Source of the DNA: Alphaproteobacteria bacterium
GTDB lineage: Bacteria > Pseudomonadota > Alphaproteobacteria > Caulobacterales > Aquidulcibacteraceae
Assembly: GCA_027485915.1 (NCBI GenBank)
Contig: JAIXQA010000018.1
Span: 1 to 64,000, forward strand
Length of the DNA: 64,000 nt
Direction of reading: 5' to 3'
The translations under genes were made by a program, and so were the position numbers. The notes beneath the pieces are model-generated. The model was given only the letters and a program-made list of their open reading frames with translations, did not search any database and had not been told where the DNA came from. Of this stretch, positions 17,571 through 26,740 are shown piece by piece. Within the stretch, counting starts at the first letter, position 1. The number at the start of each line of letters is the position of its first letter.

Positions 17571-18197
17571 CTACTGCGCCATCGCCGCCTGTATCAGCGC
17601 CCGTGCTTCGGGGCTGTTCCAATCAGCTTCGCCTGCGAGGCGGGCGAGTTCTTTGCCTTCCCGGTCATAGAGGATGGAGGTTGGGAAGCCGCGTGCCTTG
17701 AGAGGATAGACAATAGCCATTTTGGGATCGTGATAGAAGGTCAGGCTGCCTTGGCTCAGTTCGGCCAATTCTTTCTTGGCCGCTTCAGCTTCATTGGCCT
17801 TATCGACGCTGATGGCGACGACCTTAAAGTCCTTGTCGCCCATGCCTTGCTGCAGGGCTGCCAAAGTCGGCATTTCGGTGACGCAGGGCGCACACCATGT
17901 CGCCCACAAATTGACCAAGACGACCTTGCCATGAAAGGCGCTGAGTTGGGTGGGCGCACCGTCTGGGCCTGCAAAGCTGTTGGGCGGCTGGGGTATAGGG
18001 TCTTTGGTGATCTCAAGCCCCTTCAACGGGCCAGCAGCAAATGCAGCAAAATCCTTCCCACTTGGGGAGATTGGCACCACCCGATAAACTCCGTAAAGGA
18101 TAATCCCAATCAACAAAGCTCCAAGCAGCGCCCATTGCGCCCGTTTGGGTTTTTCCGTCGTCATAGGTCCATCGCGCACAGGTTGCTCTTCACTCAT
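17571..18197 (-). CDS. TlpA-family membrane-anchored thiol-disulfide protein
   Basis: 208 aa from ATG 18197, chosen because TGAGGA lies 5 nt upstream. A hydrophobic segment at about 20-38 anchors it; the thioredoxin-like domain faces the periplasm with WCAPC near residues 99-103 in LVNLWATWCAPCVTEMP and a cis-Pro in ARGFPTSILYD. This is a reductase-type TlpA/ResA-like protein, possibly supplying reductant for cytochrome c or copper-site assembly, a view helped by ccmAB next door. Its start codon overlaps that of argH on the other strand. Confidence 0.9.
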   Translation of the reverse strand: MSEEQPVRDGPMTTEKPKRAQWALLGALLIGIILYGVYRVVPISPSGKDFAAFAAGPLKGLEITKDPIPQPPNSFAGPDGAPTQLSAFHGKVVLVNLWATWCAPCVTEMPTLAALQQGMGDKDFKVVAISVDKANEAEAAKKELAELSQGSLTFYHDPKMAIVYPLKARGFPTSILYDREGKELARLAGEADWNSPEARALIQAAMAQ

Positions 18198-19626
18198 GTC
18201 GTCCTCAGATTCTTCTAATCCGCCCGCTTCCGCCAAAGGCCAGCAAATGTGGGGCGGTCGCTTTGCAGCCAGTCCCGATGAAACCATGAAGGCGATCAAC
18301 GCCTCCATCGATATTGATCAACGTATGTGGCGTGAGGACATCGCCGGGTCAAAGGCCCATGCTGCAATGTTGACCACCACGGGCATCCTTACGCAGGAAG
18401 ATGGCCAAGCGATACAAGCGGGCTTGGACGAAATTGGCGATGAGATTACGGCAGGCAAGTTCCCTTTCTCCATCGATCTGGAAGACATCCACCTCAATAT
18501 CGAAGCACGCTTGACGGAGCGGATTGGCGATGCCGGTAAGCGGCTCCATACTGGTCGGTCGCGCAATGACCAAGTGGCGACCGACTTTCGCCTGTGGGTG
18601 CGTCGGGCCCTGGGTGAGGCTGATGAGGCGCTCTTGGGCCTTATGCGCGTTTTGGTGCTTCAAGCCGAAGCCCATGCCGATTGGATTATGCCGGGCTTTA
18701 CCCATCTGCAGACTGCCCAACCTGTCACCCTTGGCCACCATCTTCTGGCCTATGTCGAGATGTATCAACGCGACCGCGCGCGACTGGCCAGTGCGCTCAG
18801 CCATGGCAATGAATCGCCCTTAGGCTCTGCCGCTCTGGCGGGGACACCCTATCCGATTGATCGCGATCAGACGGCTGAGGCGCTTGGTTTTGACCGGCCG
18901 ATGGCCAATTCGCTTGACGGGGTGGCGAGCCGGGATTTTGCGATGGAAGCGCTCAATGCACTTTCGATCAGTGCGGTGCATTTATCGCGCTTGGCCGAGG
19001 AGATTGTCTTGTGGACCTCGTCGCATTTCCGGTTCGCGCGCTTGTCTGACTCTTGGTCGACTGGGTCTTCGATCATGCCGCAGAAGCGTAACCCCGATGC
19101 GGCAGAACTCGTGCGCGCTAAGGCTGCGCGCATTGCCTCTAACGCCCAATGCCTGATGATGATCGTCAAAGCCTTGCCGCTCACCTATGCCAAGGATTTG
19201 CAGGATGATAAGGCCATGACCTTTGAATCCTTTGATGCTTTTATGTTGAGTGTCGGCTCTATGGCGGGCATGATGCAAAGCGTGACCTTTAATCGCGATG
19301 CGATGCGGCAGGCCGCCACCTATGGCTATTCCACCGCGACCGACTTGGCCGATTGGCTGGTGCGCGTCCTCAACATGCCCTTCCGCGAGGCTCATCATGT
19401 CACAGGGGCTGTGGTGAAAGCCGCTGAAGCCGCAGGCATTGCCGAACTGTGCGAAGTGCCGCTGGCGACCTTCCAGACAATCGAGCCGCGCATTGATGCT
19501 TCCGTGATCGCCCTCTTGTCGGTGGAAGCTTCGGTTGCGGCGCGGGATTCTTACGGGGGCACGGCACCCAAGCGGGTGTTGGAGCAGGTAAAGCGCCTGC
19601 GCCAAGCGCTTCAATTGGATGCGTGA
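18196..19626 (+). CDS. argH: Argininosuccinate lyase
   Basis: 476 aa enzyme of arginine synthesis that splits argininosuccinate into arginine and fumarate. The fumarase/aspartase signature GSSIMPQKRNP lies near 290; HTGRSRNDQVATDFRLW and MPGFTHLQTAQPVTLGHH are catalytic blocks. Start ATG 18196 gives the usual short tail before MWGGRF; there is no good Shine-Dalgarno, and upstream DNA is the coding strand of the divergent TlpA gene. Heads an argH-lptM-lysA-yciB cluster. Confidence 0.95.
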   Translation: MSSSDSSNPPASAKGQQMWGGRFAASPDETMKAINASIDIDQRMWREDIAGSKAHAAMLTTTGILTQEDGQAIQAGLDEIGDEITAGKFPFSIDLEDIHLNIEARLTERIGDAGKRLHTGRSRNDQVATDFRLWVRRALGEADEALLGLMRVLVLQAEAHADWIMPGFTHLQTAQPVTLGHHLLAYVEMYQRDRARLASALSHGNESPLGSAALAGTPYPIDRDQTAEALGFDRPMANSLDGVASRDFAMEALNALSISAVHLSRLAEEIVLWTSSHFRFARLSDSWSTGSSIMPQKRNPDAAELVRAKAARIASNAQCLMMIVKALPLTYAKDLQDDKAMTFESFDAFMLSVGSMAGMMQSVTFNRDAMRQAATYGYSTATDLADWLVRVLNMPFREAHHVTGAVVKAAEAAGIAELCEVPLATFQTIEPRIDASVIALLSVEASVAARDSYGGTAPKRVLEQVKRLRQALQLDA

Positions 19627-19694
19627 TCGGCTTTGATTGCTGGGCCGTTTCACTCTATAGTTCTCGCTCTTCCCCAATTTTGTTTGCAAAGATA

Positions 19695-19916
19695 ATGCCC
19701 ATGAAAATCCGCTTTGCTCTAGCTTGTGCCGCGCTCAGCCTGACGAGTGCTTGTGGAATTAGCGGCCCGCTGGAGACTGCGCCACCCATGTGGGGCAAAG
19801 ACCGAGCTGCCTATGAAGCTGAGCAAGCGAAGAAAGCGGCAGAAGAAAAGGCGAAAAAGGCGGCCGAAGAGGCTGAAAAGGCCGAGACCACATCCCCCAC
19901 CCCCTCGCCACAATAG
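19695..19916 (+). CDS. lptM: Small LptM-like lipoprotein
   Basis: 73 aa from ATG 19695 (or 71 aa from ATG 19701). Signal sequence with lipobox LTSAC, then GISGPLETAPP, the short conserved N-terminus of LptM/YifL lipoproteins, which in Escherichia coli help mature the LptDE lipopolysaccharide translocon. The remainder is a charged Lys/Glu/Ala helix and a Pro/Ser/Thr tail. Its place between argH and lysA is the conserved alphaproteobacterial position. Confidence 0.8.
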   Translation: MPMKIRFALACAALSLTSACGISGPLETAPPMWGKDRAAYEAEQAKKAAEEKAKKAAEEAEKAETTSPTPSPQ

Positions 19917-19923
19917 GCCTGCC

Positions 19924-21198
19924 ATGCGCTTTTTTGATTATCGCGATGGCGCGCTTTACGCCGAGGACGTACCTCTGGCAGATATTGCTGAAGCTGTTGG
20001 TACCCCAGTTTACATTTATTCCCGCGCGACTTTAGAGCACCATTATCGTGTCTTCAAAGCCGCGATGGGCGATTTGCCCGTCCATATCTGCTATGCGGTG
20101 AAAGCAAACACCAATCGTGCGGTGATCGCGACTTTGGCAGCCTTGGGTGCTGGAGCCGACACAGTCTCGGAAGGCGAAATTCGCCGCGCGCTCAATGCCG
20201 GGGTACCACCTGACGGCATTGTGTTTGCTGGCGTCGGCAAGACCGACCAAGAGCTGGCATATGCCATTTCCGTAGGCGTGCGGCAGATCAATATTGAGAG
20301 CGCCAGTGAACTCGATCGGATCGCAACCTTAGCCCAGAGCTTAGGCAAGGTTCAGCAAGTCTGCATCCGTGTGAACCCCGATGTCGGCGCAGGTGGGCAT
20401 GCCAAAATCACCACCGGCAAGGCCGACAACAAATTTGGCGTCAGCTTTGATTTGGCCGAAGAGCTATATGCCCATGCCAATAGCCTCGCAGGGGTCGAGC
20501 CTGTGGGGCTGTCGGTTCACATTGGCAGCCAGATCATTGATTTTGCCCCGATGGAAAAGGCCTATCAGAAGCTCGCCGATTGCGTCTTGCGGTTGCGGGC
20601 GAGCGGCCTGAAAGTCACCCGCCTTGATCTGGGTGGTGGGCTGGCGGCCACCTATGATGAGACCGTCAAGGGGCCAGACCTTGCTGCCTATGGCGTGATG
20701 GTACAGCGCGTCGTGGGGCATTTGGACGTGGAGCTGGAGTTTGAGCCCGGTCGCATGATCGCCGCCAATGCAGGCGTGCTTGTCTCCCGCGCCATCGTCA
20801 CGAAAGACAATGGCGGCAAGACCTTTTTGGTCGTAGATGCGGCCATGAATGATCTGATCCGCCCTGCCCTCTATGAAGCCTATCACCAGATGCTGCCGGT
20901 TAAAAAAGCCGATGATCACGACAATCTGGCCCCGCTTGATGTCGTTGGCCCCGTCTGTGAGACGGGCGATACCTTTGCTGAGCAGCGCCCGATGCCAGCC
21001 ATTGCGGCGGGTGAGTTGTTAGCCTTTATGAGTACCGGCGCGTATGGCTTTGCCATGGCTTCAACCTATAATTCGAGACCATTAGCGGCCGAAGTCATGG
21101 TCAGTGGCGATCAATGGCAAGTGGTGCGGCCACGGCAGACTTATGAAGAAATGTTCGGGATGGAAACGCTGCCCGATTGGCTAGGAAGTAAGACATGA
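19924..21198 (+). CDS. lysA: Diaminopimelate decarboxylase
   Basis: 424 aa PLP enzyme for the last step of lysine synthesis. The PLP lysine is in CYAVKANTN near residue 60; HIGSQI (about 200), LDLGGGL, EPGR and GPVCETGD with the active-site Cys near 345 follow in order. Start ATG 19924 gives the standard FDYRDGALYAEDVPL beginning; a frame reading into the lipoprotein gene is an artefact. Overlaps yciB by 4 bp (ATGA). Confidence 0.95.
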   Translation: MRFFDYRDGALYAEDVPLADIAEAVGTPVYIYSRATLEHHYRVFKAAMGDLPVHICYAVKANTNRAVIATLAALGAGADTVSEGEIRRALNAGVPPDGIVFAGVGKTDQELAYAISVGVRQINIESASELDRIATLAQSLGKVQQVCIRVNPDVGAGGHAKITTGKADNKFGVSFDLAEELYAHANSLAGVEPVGLSVHIGSQIIDFAPMEKAYQKLADCVLRLRASGLKVTRLDLGGGLAATYDETVKGPDLAAYGVMVQRVVGHLDVELEFEPGRMIAANAGVLVSRAIVTKDNGGKTFLVVDAAMNDLIRPALYEAYHQMLPVKKADDHDNLAPLDVVGPVCETGDTFAEQRPMPAIAAGELLAFMSTGAYGFAMASTYNSRPLAAEVMVSGDQWQVVRPRQTYEEMFGMETLPDWLGSKT

Positions 21199-21869
21199 GC
21201 ACGCAAGAACCGGCACCGGCGTCGCCTCCGGCACCAAAGGGTGGCGCTAGCTGGGTACGTTTGGTCAGTGATTTAGGCCCCGCTGTCGTTTTCTTCATGA
21301 CCTATCAGCACGCAGAAAAGCATGGCGTGCCGGAATTTGCGCGCGCGATCAGTGGCGATCAGGCCGTGTTGTTTGCTACCCTATTGTTTATTCCAGCGGC
21401 CATTGCGGGCTTTGCCTTTTCCTATTGGAAAGAACGCACCGTCAGCCCGATGGGCCTATTTACCTTTGTCATGATCGGGGTTTTCTCGGGTTTAGCACTG
21501 TGGCTCAAGAATGACATTTTCATCAAGATGCGCCCGACATTGGTCTATAGCCTGATTGGCCTCATTCTGCTGGGGTCGGTCTTGTTTAAGCGCAATGTTT
21601 TGAAGGCCTTGTTTTCAGGGGCCCTACATATGCCAGAACCCGTTTGGCACGGCCTCGCCCTGCGTGCGGGCCTCATGTACGTCGCCCTTGCCATCATCAA
21701 TGAAGCGGTATGGCGCACCCAGCCTTTGGCGACTTGGGTAACCTATAATACGTGGGGCGATATGGCGATCAACATGATTTTCTGGATTGTGAACTTTGCC
21801 CTTTTGGCCAAATATTTCACCGATGCGGACGGCAAGCCGCTGCTCGAAGAGCCCAAAGATAAAGTCTAA
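21195..21869 (+). CDS. yciB: Septation protein A homologue (YciB/IspZ)
   Basis: 224 aa inner-membrane protein with about five to six hydrophobic segments. LVSDLGPAVVFFMTYQ near the start, SYWKERTVSPMGLFT in the middle and LAIINEAVWRTQPLATWVTYN near residue 165-190 identify YciB, involved in cell envelope synthesis and division. A short Pro/Ala-rich extension precedes the first segment. Start overlaps the lysA stop. Confidence 0.93.
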   Translation: MSTQEPAPASPPAPKGGASWVRLVSDLGPAVVFFMTYQHAEKHGVPEFARAISGDQAVLFATLLFIPAAIAGFAFSYWKERTVSPMGLFTFVMIGVFSGLALWLKNDIFIKMRPTLVYSLIGLILLGSVLFKRNVLKALFSGALHMPEPVWHGLALRAGLMYVALAIINEAVWRTQPLATWVTYNTWGDMAINMIFWIVNFALLAKYFTDADGKPLLEEPKDKV

Positions 21870-21946
21870 AAATCTGGTAACAATTCTGCGTCTTGACCTC
21901 AGGCAGAAATGGTTATTTGTGATACCCACAAGATAAAGGGGATCCT

Positions 21947-24088
21947 ATGAACCGCCGTAACCTTTTGGCCGCCATTTCGACCACAGCTTTGGGATTTTTG
22001 ACGTTGAACACATCCGCCCTTGCCCAATCTGCCGCTGATGCGGTGAGCGATGATCCCTTTTTGTGGCTGGAGGAAGTTGAAGGCGAAAAGGCGCTGGCGT
22101 GGGTACGCGGGCAGAACACACGCTCTCTGCCCAAGCTCACGGAAGACCCCCGCTACGCGAAGCTTGAAGAAGATGCCCTCAATATCATTCGCGCCAAAGA
22201 CCGCTTGACCTTTGGCTCATATGCTGGCGGCTATGTCAGTAATTTCTGGCAGGACACCAATCATGTGCGCGGCATTTGGCGGCGGGCGGACTTTACTGCT
22301 TGGCGCTTGGGCAGCCCAGTGTGGGAAACCGTGCTAGACATTGATCAGTTGGCTAAAGATGAAGGCAAGAACTGGGTCTACCAAGGCAGTAACCCACTCG
22401 ACCCACATGACATCTGGAATACCCGCCTGCTCCTCGACCTATCCAATGGCGGCAAGGATGCTGATACCAAACGTGAATGGGACGCGAAAACTCGGTCCTT
22501 CGTAGAGGGTGGTTTCCAACTGCCTGAGGCGAAATCGGGTGCCGTTTGGGTCGATAAGGATACCTTGCTTGTCTCTACAGACTGGGGCCCGGGCACCATG
22601 ACCGAAAGCGGCTATGCCTATATCGTGAAACGTCTAAAGCGCGGTCAGAAGCTGGAAGATGCCGTTGAAGTCTATCGCGGCACGGAAAAGGACGTTGCGG
22701 TCGGTGCTTTCCGCGTCGATGACGGCACCCGCTATCATCACTTCATCAACCGCGCGCCCACCTTCTTCACGACAGAGACCTATTATCTTGAAGCCGATGG
22801 TAAAGTTGCCAAGCTGGATCTGCCCAGCAAGCACAGTCTCCAAGGCCTCCGCGCGGGAATGGTCTATGTGACCCTGCAAGAGGATTGGACGCCGCGTGGT
22901 GCCAAAAAGGCGATTGCTGCAGGCTCGTTAGTTACAGCGCCTTTGGCCGCCTTGAAGGCCAAGACCGGTGCGATCCCAACCACGACCATCTATGCGCCCG
23001 GCCCCCGCGAAGCCTTGCAAGATGTGTCTATGGCGAAAACCGGCCTCTATCTCACGCTTTCAACAAATGTGAAGAGTGCGGTACGCTATTATACCCAAAA
23101 TGGGAAAGGCGCTTGGTCGTTCAAGCCGGTCGCCTTGCCCGTCAATGGTGTGGCTTCGGTTGTGGATGCAGGCATTCGCCAAGAAGAAGCCTTCTTCTCT
23201 TACAATGACTTCATTACGCCACCGTCGATCCTATTTGCGGCCAAGCCGAGCGACAAACCTGTGACGGTTCAAGCCCAAGCGGCACGCTTTGATGCGTCAA
23301 ATTTAGAAGTAAATCAGTATGAAGCGACCTCTAAAGACGGAACCAAAATCCCGTACTTCGTGATCGCGAAAAAGGGTTTGGTCTTGGATGGTAGCAATCC
23401 TACCTTGCTCTATGGCTATGGCGGCTTTGAAGTGTCGCTCTTGCCCAATTATTCGGCGATGAATGGCAAATTATGGAATGAGCGTGGCGGGGTTTATGTG
23501 CTGGCCAATATTCGCGGTGGCGGGGAGTTTGGCCCTGCGTGGCATACCGCAGGCTTGAAGGGCAAACGCCAAGTAATCTATGATGACTTCATTGGCGTTG
23601 CTGAAGACCTAATTGCGCGTAAAATCACATCTCCGCGCCGGTTGGGCATTCAAGGCGGTTCGAATGGCGGCCTCCTTATGGGCGTGATGATGACCCAACG
23701 GCCCGAACTGTTCCAAGCGGTCGTCTGCCAGGTGCCGCTCCTCGACATGCTGCGCTATCACAAGCTTTTAGCTGGGGCGTCTTGGGTGGACGAATATGGT
23801 GACCCTGATGTACCGGCCGAGCGGCCTTGGTTGGAAAAATTCAGCCCATATCAGAATTTGGTAAAGCGCAGCCCTTTCCCAGAGGCCTTTTTCCTAACAT
23901 CAACCAAGGACGACCGCGTCCATCCAGGTCATGCGCGTAAATATGCTGCTAAGATGGAAAGTCTGGGCATGCCCTTCCTTTATTACGAAAATATCGATGG
24001 CGGACACTCGGCAGCGGCAAACTTGGTAGAGAGCGCCAAGCAGCGGGCTCTGGTGGCTACCTACCTTATGCAGAAATTGGTCGATTAG
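21947..24088 (+). CDS. Secreted prolyl oligopeptidase (S9A)
   Basis: 713 aa serine peptidase, likely periplasmic: residues 1-27 are a signal peptide ending ALA-QS. DPFLWLEEVEGEKALAWVRGQN is the typical N-terminal beta-propeller lead-in. The catalytic domain contains GGSNGG (Ser near 572), KDDRVHPGHA (Asp near 655) and GGHS (His near 686). RGGGEFGPAWH and LYGYGGF are family blocks. A GGGGA Shine-Dalgarno lies before ATG 21947. Single gene, possibly followed by the lipoprotein below. Confidence 0.93.
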   Translation: MNRRNLLAAISTTALGFLTLNTSALAQSAADAVSDDPFLWLEEVEGEKALAWVRGQNTRSLPKLTEDPRYAKLEEDALNIIRAKDRLTFGSYAGGYVSNFWQDTNHVRGIWRRADFTAWRLGSPVWETVLDIDQLAKDEGKNWVYQGSNPLDPHDIWNTRLLLDLSNGGKDADTKREWDAKTRSFVEGGFQLPEAKSGAVWVDKDTLLVSTDWGPGTMTESGYAYIVKRLKRGQKLEDAVEVYRGTEKDVAVGAFRVDDGTRYHHFINRAPTFFTTETYYLEADGKVAKLDLPSKHSLQGLRAGMVYVTLQEDWTPRGAKKAIAAGSLVTAPLAALKAKTGAIPTTTIYAPGPREALQDVSMAKTGLYLTLSTNVKSAVRYYTQNGKGAWSFKPVALPVNGVASVVDAGIRQEEAFFSYNDFITPPSILFAAKPSDKPVTVQAQAARFDASNLEVNQYEATSKDGTKIPYFVIAKKGLVLDGSNPTLLYGYGGFEVSLLPNYSAMNGKLWNERGGVYVLANIRGGGEFGPAWHTAGLKGKRQVIYDDFIGVAEDLIARKITSPRRLGIQGGSNGGLLMGVMMTQRPELFQAVVCQVPLLDMLRYHKLLAGASWVDEYGDPDVPAERPWLEKFSPYQNLVKRSPFPEAFFLTSTKDDRVHPGHARKYAAKMESLGMPFLYYENIDGGHSAAANLVESAKQRALVATYLMQKLVD

Positions 24089-24096
24089 GTCCGAAA

Positions 24097-24117
24097 GCTT
24101 GGCCCGAGTGGCCAAGC
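24097..24117 (+). other. Hairpin after the prolyl oligopeptidase gene
   Basis: Perfect 8 bp stem GCTTGGCC/GGCCAAGC with a 5 nt loop, starting 9 bp after the stop codon. No T-run follows, so it may be a transcript-end stabiliser rather than a complete terminator. Confidence 0.4.
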
Positions 24118-24164
24118 GACCTATTCGACCGAGAAGAGGGACGCAACGTAGCAGGAGACAGGCG

Positions 24165-24614
24165 ATGAAGCCTTTACAGATCATGCTGGCGTGCGGGCTA
24201 CTAGCCTTCACCGCAGCTTGCGAGACCATCCCGTTTGAAGAGCGGGCAAAAGCCTATGAAGACCAGATGGTACAACGTTTTGTCGGCAAATCAGCCGATG
24301 AATTGGTGCTGGCTTTTGGACCGCCGCAATCATCCTATAAGCTGACCGATGGCCGCGATGTGTTGCAGTATGAACAAAAGCGCACCAGCACCCAAGGCGG
24401 CGAAAGCTATACCAGTTTTCGGGAAGTGACGCGCTTTAGAACCGAGACCGATGCCGCAGGCAATGTGCGCACCGTTCAATATACCGAATCCGTGCCCGTT
24501 TTGAATTCTTCACCTGTTTACACGGTTAATCAAAACTGCATTCGCCGATTTGTGGTAGCGAGTGATAAAACGGTGGAAAGCTTTCGCTGGGAAGGCAATG
24601 CCTGCTTCCGTTAG
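24165..24614 (+). CDS. Putative lipoprotein, unknown function
   Basis: 149 aa from ATG 24165, preceded by AGGAG. The signal sequence ends in lipobox FTAAC. After it, QRFVGKSADELVLAFGPPQSSYKLTDGRDVLQYE resembles the start of SmpA/BamE-like small lipoprotein domains (helical turn then GPP and strands), but the similarity is too loose to name it. Two Cys near the C-terminus may pair. Convergent with the TetR gene, overlapping by 4 bp. Confidence 0.75.
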   Translation: MKPLQIMLACGLLAFTAACETIPFEERAKAYEDQMVQRFVGKSADELVLAFGPPQSSYKLTDGRDVLQYEQKRTSTQGGESYTSFREVTRFRTETDAAGNVRTVQYTESVPVLNSSPVYTVNQNCIRRFVVASDKTVESFRWEGNACFR

Positions 24615-25186
24615 GCGGGAGTCTGAACCGGTAACCCTGCGCCAATCAGGCGGGCAAATTGGGTAATTAGGGCGGCCAAATCCTCATAGCTGGTCGCCTG
24701 CCCCTTTAAACCTTGAAGTGCTGCCGTTATGGCACGTGCTTGGATGGCTTGGACGCTTGGCGCAACCAGATTGGTCAAGCGGGCCTCTACCAAGGCCTTC
24801 ATCCGACTGTCGATGGCTGCAACGACATCTCCCACCAAGGCAGAGTTGGTGGCCATCAACTCTGCCCCATGGGGTGAGGTATGGATTGCTTGCCAACTCA
24901 GCCCATGCAAAGCAAGGCCAGCGGCCGCTAGTCCTTCGTGAAATGGCAGGGACGCTGGCCACGCGGCTTCAGCGGCATCGCAACTGGCTTGCCCGAGCGC
25001 GACAGCCAAAGCCGCAAAGATAGCCGCCTTATTCTCATAGGACTGATAGAGCGCGGGCCGCGAAATGCCCGCTTCGCCCGCGACATCCTCCATTGAGGCA
25101 CGCTTGAAGCCATAGCGCGCAAAGACAGCCAGTGCCGCATGAAGAATCTTGTCGCGGCGAGGATCGCCATCCAAACATATTGACAT
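24611..25186 (-). CDS. TetR/AcrR-family regulator
   Basis: 191 aa. The N-terminal domain reads RRDKILHAALAVFARYGFKRASM then AGEAGISRPALYQSYENKAAIF, a standard TetR helix-turn-helix at residues 10-55. The C-terminal domain is of the kind seen in AefR-like repressors. Its promoter and likely operators are visible: the -10 box ends 6 nt before the ATG, so the mRNA would be nearly leaderless. Divergent from an NAD-dependent reductase gene, its probable target. Confidence 0.9.
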   Translation of the reverse strand: MSICLDGDPRRDKILHAALAVFARYGFKRASMEDVAGEAGISRPALYQSYENKAAIFAALAVALGQASCDAAEAAWPASLPFHEGLAAAGLALHGLSWQAIHTSPHGAELMATNSALVGDVVAAIDSRMKALVEARLTNLVAPSVQAIQARAITAALQGLKGQATSYEDLAALITQFARLIGAGLPVQTPA

Positions 25187-25222
25187 TTGATGATAATATT
25201 GTCAGATCGTCATAATGTCAAT
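25179..25222. promoter_or_regulatory. Promoter and likely TetR operator
   Basis: On the minus strand a near-consensus sigma-70 promoter: TTGACA (25221-25216), 17 bp spacer, TATTAT (25198-25193), pointing at the tetR ATG at 25186. Superimposed is a perfect 9 bp inverted repeat ATTGACATT (25179-25187) and AATGTCAAT (25214-25222), and a third TGTCA half-site at 25200-25204. A repressor bound here would cover both tetR and reductase promoters. A weaker plus-strand promoter TTGATG-18-CATAAT (25187-25216) is possible. Confidence 0.7.
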
Positions 25223-25244
25223 TTGTACAATGAAGGAATAGAAG

Positions 25245-26279
25245 ATGGCGAGCAAGGGCTTGGTGCTGGTTACGGGCGGATCGGGCTATATTGGCGGCTT
25301 TATCATCGCCCAGCTTTTGGAAGCGGGCTATCAAGTTCGCACGACCATACGCAATCTTGGCCGAGAGCCACAGGTGCGTGAGGCCCTGAAGAAACTCACC
25401 CCCAATCTGGATCAACTGACTTTCTTTGCGGCAGATTTGACGCGTGATGATGGCTGGGCTGAAGCGGTTGAAGGGGTGGATTATGTCCAACATGTCGCCT
25501 CCCCCTTCCCGGCGGTGATGCCAAAGGACGAGAATGAATTGATTGGACCCGCCCGTGAAGGGGCCTTACGCGCGCTGCGGTTTGCCCGCGATGCGGGGGT
25601 AAAACGGGTCGTGCTGACCTCCTCGATGGCTGCGATAGCCTATGGCCACGAGCCGCCACGCACAACGCCCTATTCCGAAGTGGATTGGACCGATGAAACC
25701 AGCCCCGACACCGGTGCCTATATCCGGTCCAAGACCATTGCAGAGCGCGCTGCATGGGACTTTATGAAGACCGAGGGCGGCACAATGGAGCTTTCCACGG
25801 TCAATCCGGGGGCCGTCTTAGGACCAATTCTTGGACCTGACTTCTCCACCTCAATCCTCTTGGTGCAAAAACTATTGAATGGCGACTTCCCTGCTTGCCC
25901 ACGTTTAGGCTTCTCTTTGGTCGATGTGCGCGACGTAGCAGACCTGCATATCCGCGCCATGACCCATGAAAAGGCAGCTGGCGAACGCTTTATGGCGGCG
26001 TGCGATTGGTATTGGGTAGAAGATGTCGCACGTGTATTGCGCGAGGATTTGGGCACTCAAGCGCGCAAAGCACCTGTTGGTCGTCTTCCCAGTTGGCTGG
26101 TGCGCATCATCGCCAGATTCGACCCTGTGATCAGAGGTGTTGCCTTTGAACTCGACAAGATGCGGATGGCCGACCATAGCAAAGCCAAAACCCTTCTGGG
26201 CTGGCAGCCACGCGACGTCCGAACCTCCATCACCGACACCGCCCGCAGCCTAATCCGGGAAGGGATTGTGCGGGTCTAA
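25245..26279 (+). CDS. NAD(P)-dependent reductase, extended SDR (dihydroflavonol-reductase-like)
   Basis: 344 aa short-chain dehydrogenase of the extended type, reducing an aldehyde or ketone. Rossmann loop TGGSGYIGG at 10-18; VLTSSMAAIAYG carries the catalytic Ser region, and YIRSK (about 158-162) the Tyr-Lys pair. NPGAVLGPILG is a substrate-pocket block of the DFR/cinnamoyl-reductase group. GAAGGAA lies before ATG 25245. Divergent from and likely controlled by the TetR gene. Converges on the SRPBCC gene with a 4 bp overlap. Confidence 0.9.
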   Translation: MASKGLVLVTGGSGYIGGFIIAQLLEAGYQVRTTIRNLGREPQVREALKKLTPNLDQLTFFAADLTRDDGWAEAVEGVDYVQHVASPFPAVMPKDENELIGPAREGALRALRFARDAGVKRVVLTSSMAAIAYGHEPPRTTPYSEVDWTDETSPDTGAYIRSKTIAERAAWDFMKTEGGTMELSTVNPGAVLGPILGPDFSTSILLVQKLLNGDFPACPRLGFSLVDVRDVADLHIRAMTHEKAAGERFMAACDWYWVEDVARVLREDLGTQARKAPVGRLPSWLVRIIARFDPVIRGVAFELDKMRMADHSKAKTLLGWQPRDVRTSITDTARSLIREGIVRV

Positions 26280-26740
26280 AGGCGCTGCGCAAGGGCATCT
26301 AATTGATCGGCGGCGGCATTCCAGCCGGCTTCAAAGCCCATGGCTTCGTGCTGGACCTTGGTTTCTTCGCTCCAGTGGCGCGCCCCCCATTCCATGAGGG
26401 TGCCGCCATCTGGGGCATCCTCCAGAACCACATAGCCGGTCATAAAGGGGGCATTGTTGCCAGGTATCCAGTCGCCGATATAGGCGTCGGTAAAGGTTTG
26501 CTTATAGCCCTCAACCACTTCCAGATATTGGCCGTGCATGGGATTTTCTTCTCCCGCTGGACCATTCATGACAATATAGCTGCTCCCTCCGGGGCGCACG
26601 TCGATCTCGGCCACCGATACATACCACGGCTTGGGGCAATACCATTGTTGCAGCAGGGTAGCTTCGGACCAACAACGCCAAACCTTCATGCGCGAAGCTT
26701 TTAAGTGCCGGGTGATCTTCAAGGTACGGGCGTCCGTCAT
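26276..26740 (-). CDS. SRPBCC (AHSA1-like) domain protein
   Basis: 154 aa small helix-grip protein. The start TLKITRHLKASRMKVWRCWSEATLLQQWYCP is typical of the AHSA1/START-like superfamily (activator of Hsp90 homologues), which bind hydrophobic ligands. DVRPGGSSYIVMNGPAGEENPMHGQYLEV and the C-terminal GFEAGWNAAADQLDAL helix agree. Ligand unknown. One base separates it from the DUF4287 gene upstream, so they form an operon. Confidence 0.87.
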   Translation of the reverse strand: MTDARTLKITRHLKASRMKVWRCWSEATLLQQWYCPKPWYVSVAEIDVRPGGSSYIVMNGPAGEENPMHGQYLEVVEGYKQTFTDAYIGDWIPGNNAPFMTGYVVLEDAPDGGTLMEWGARHWSEETKVQHEAMGFEAGWNAAADQLDALAQRL

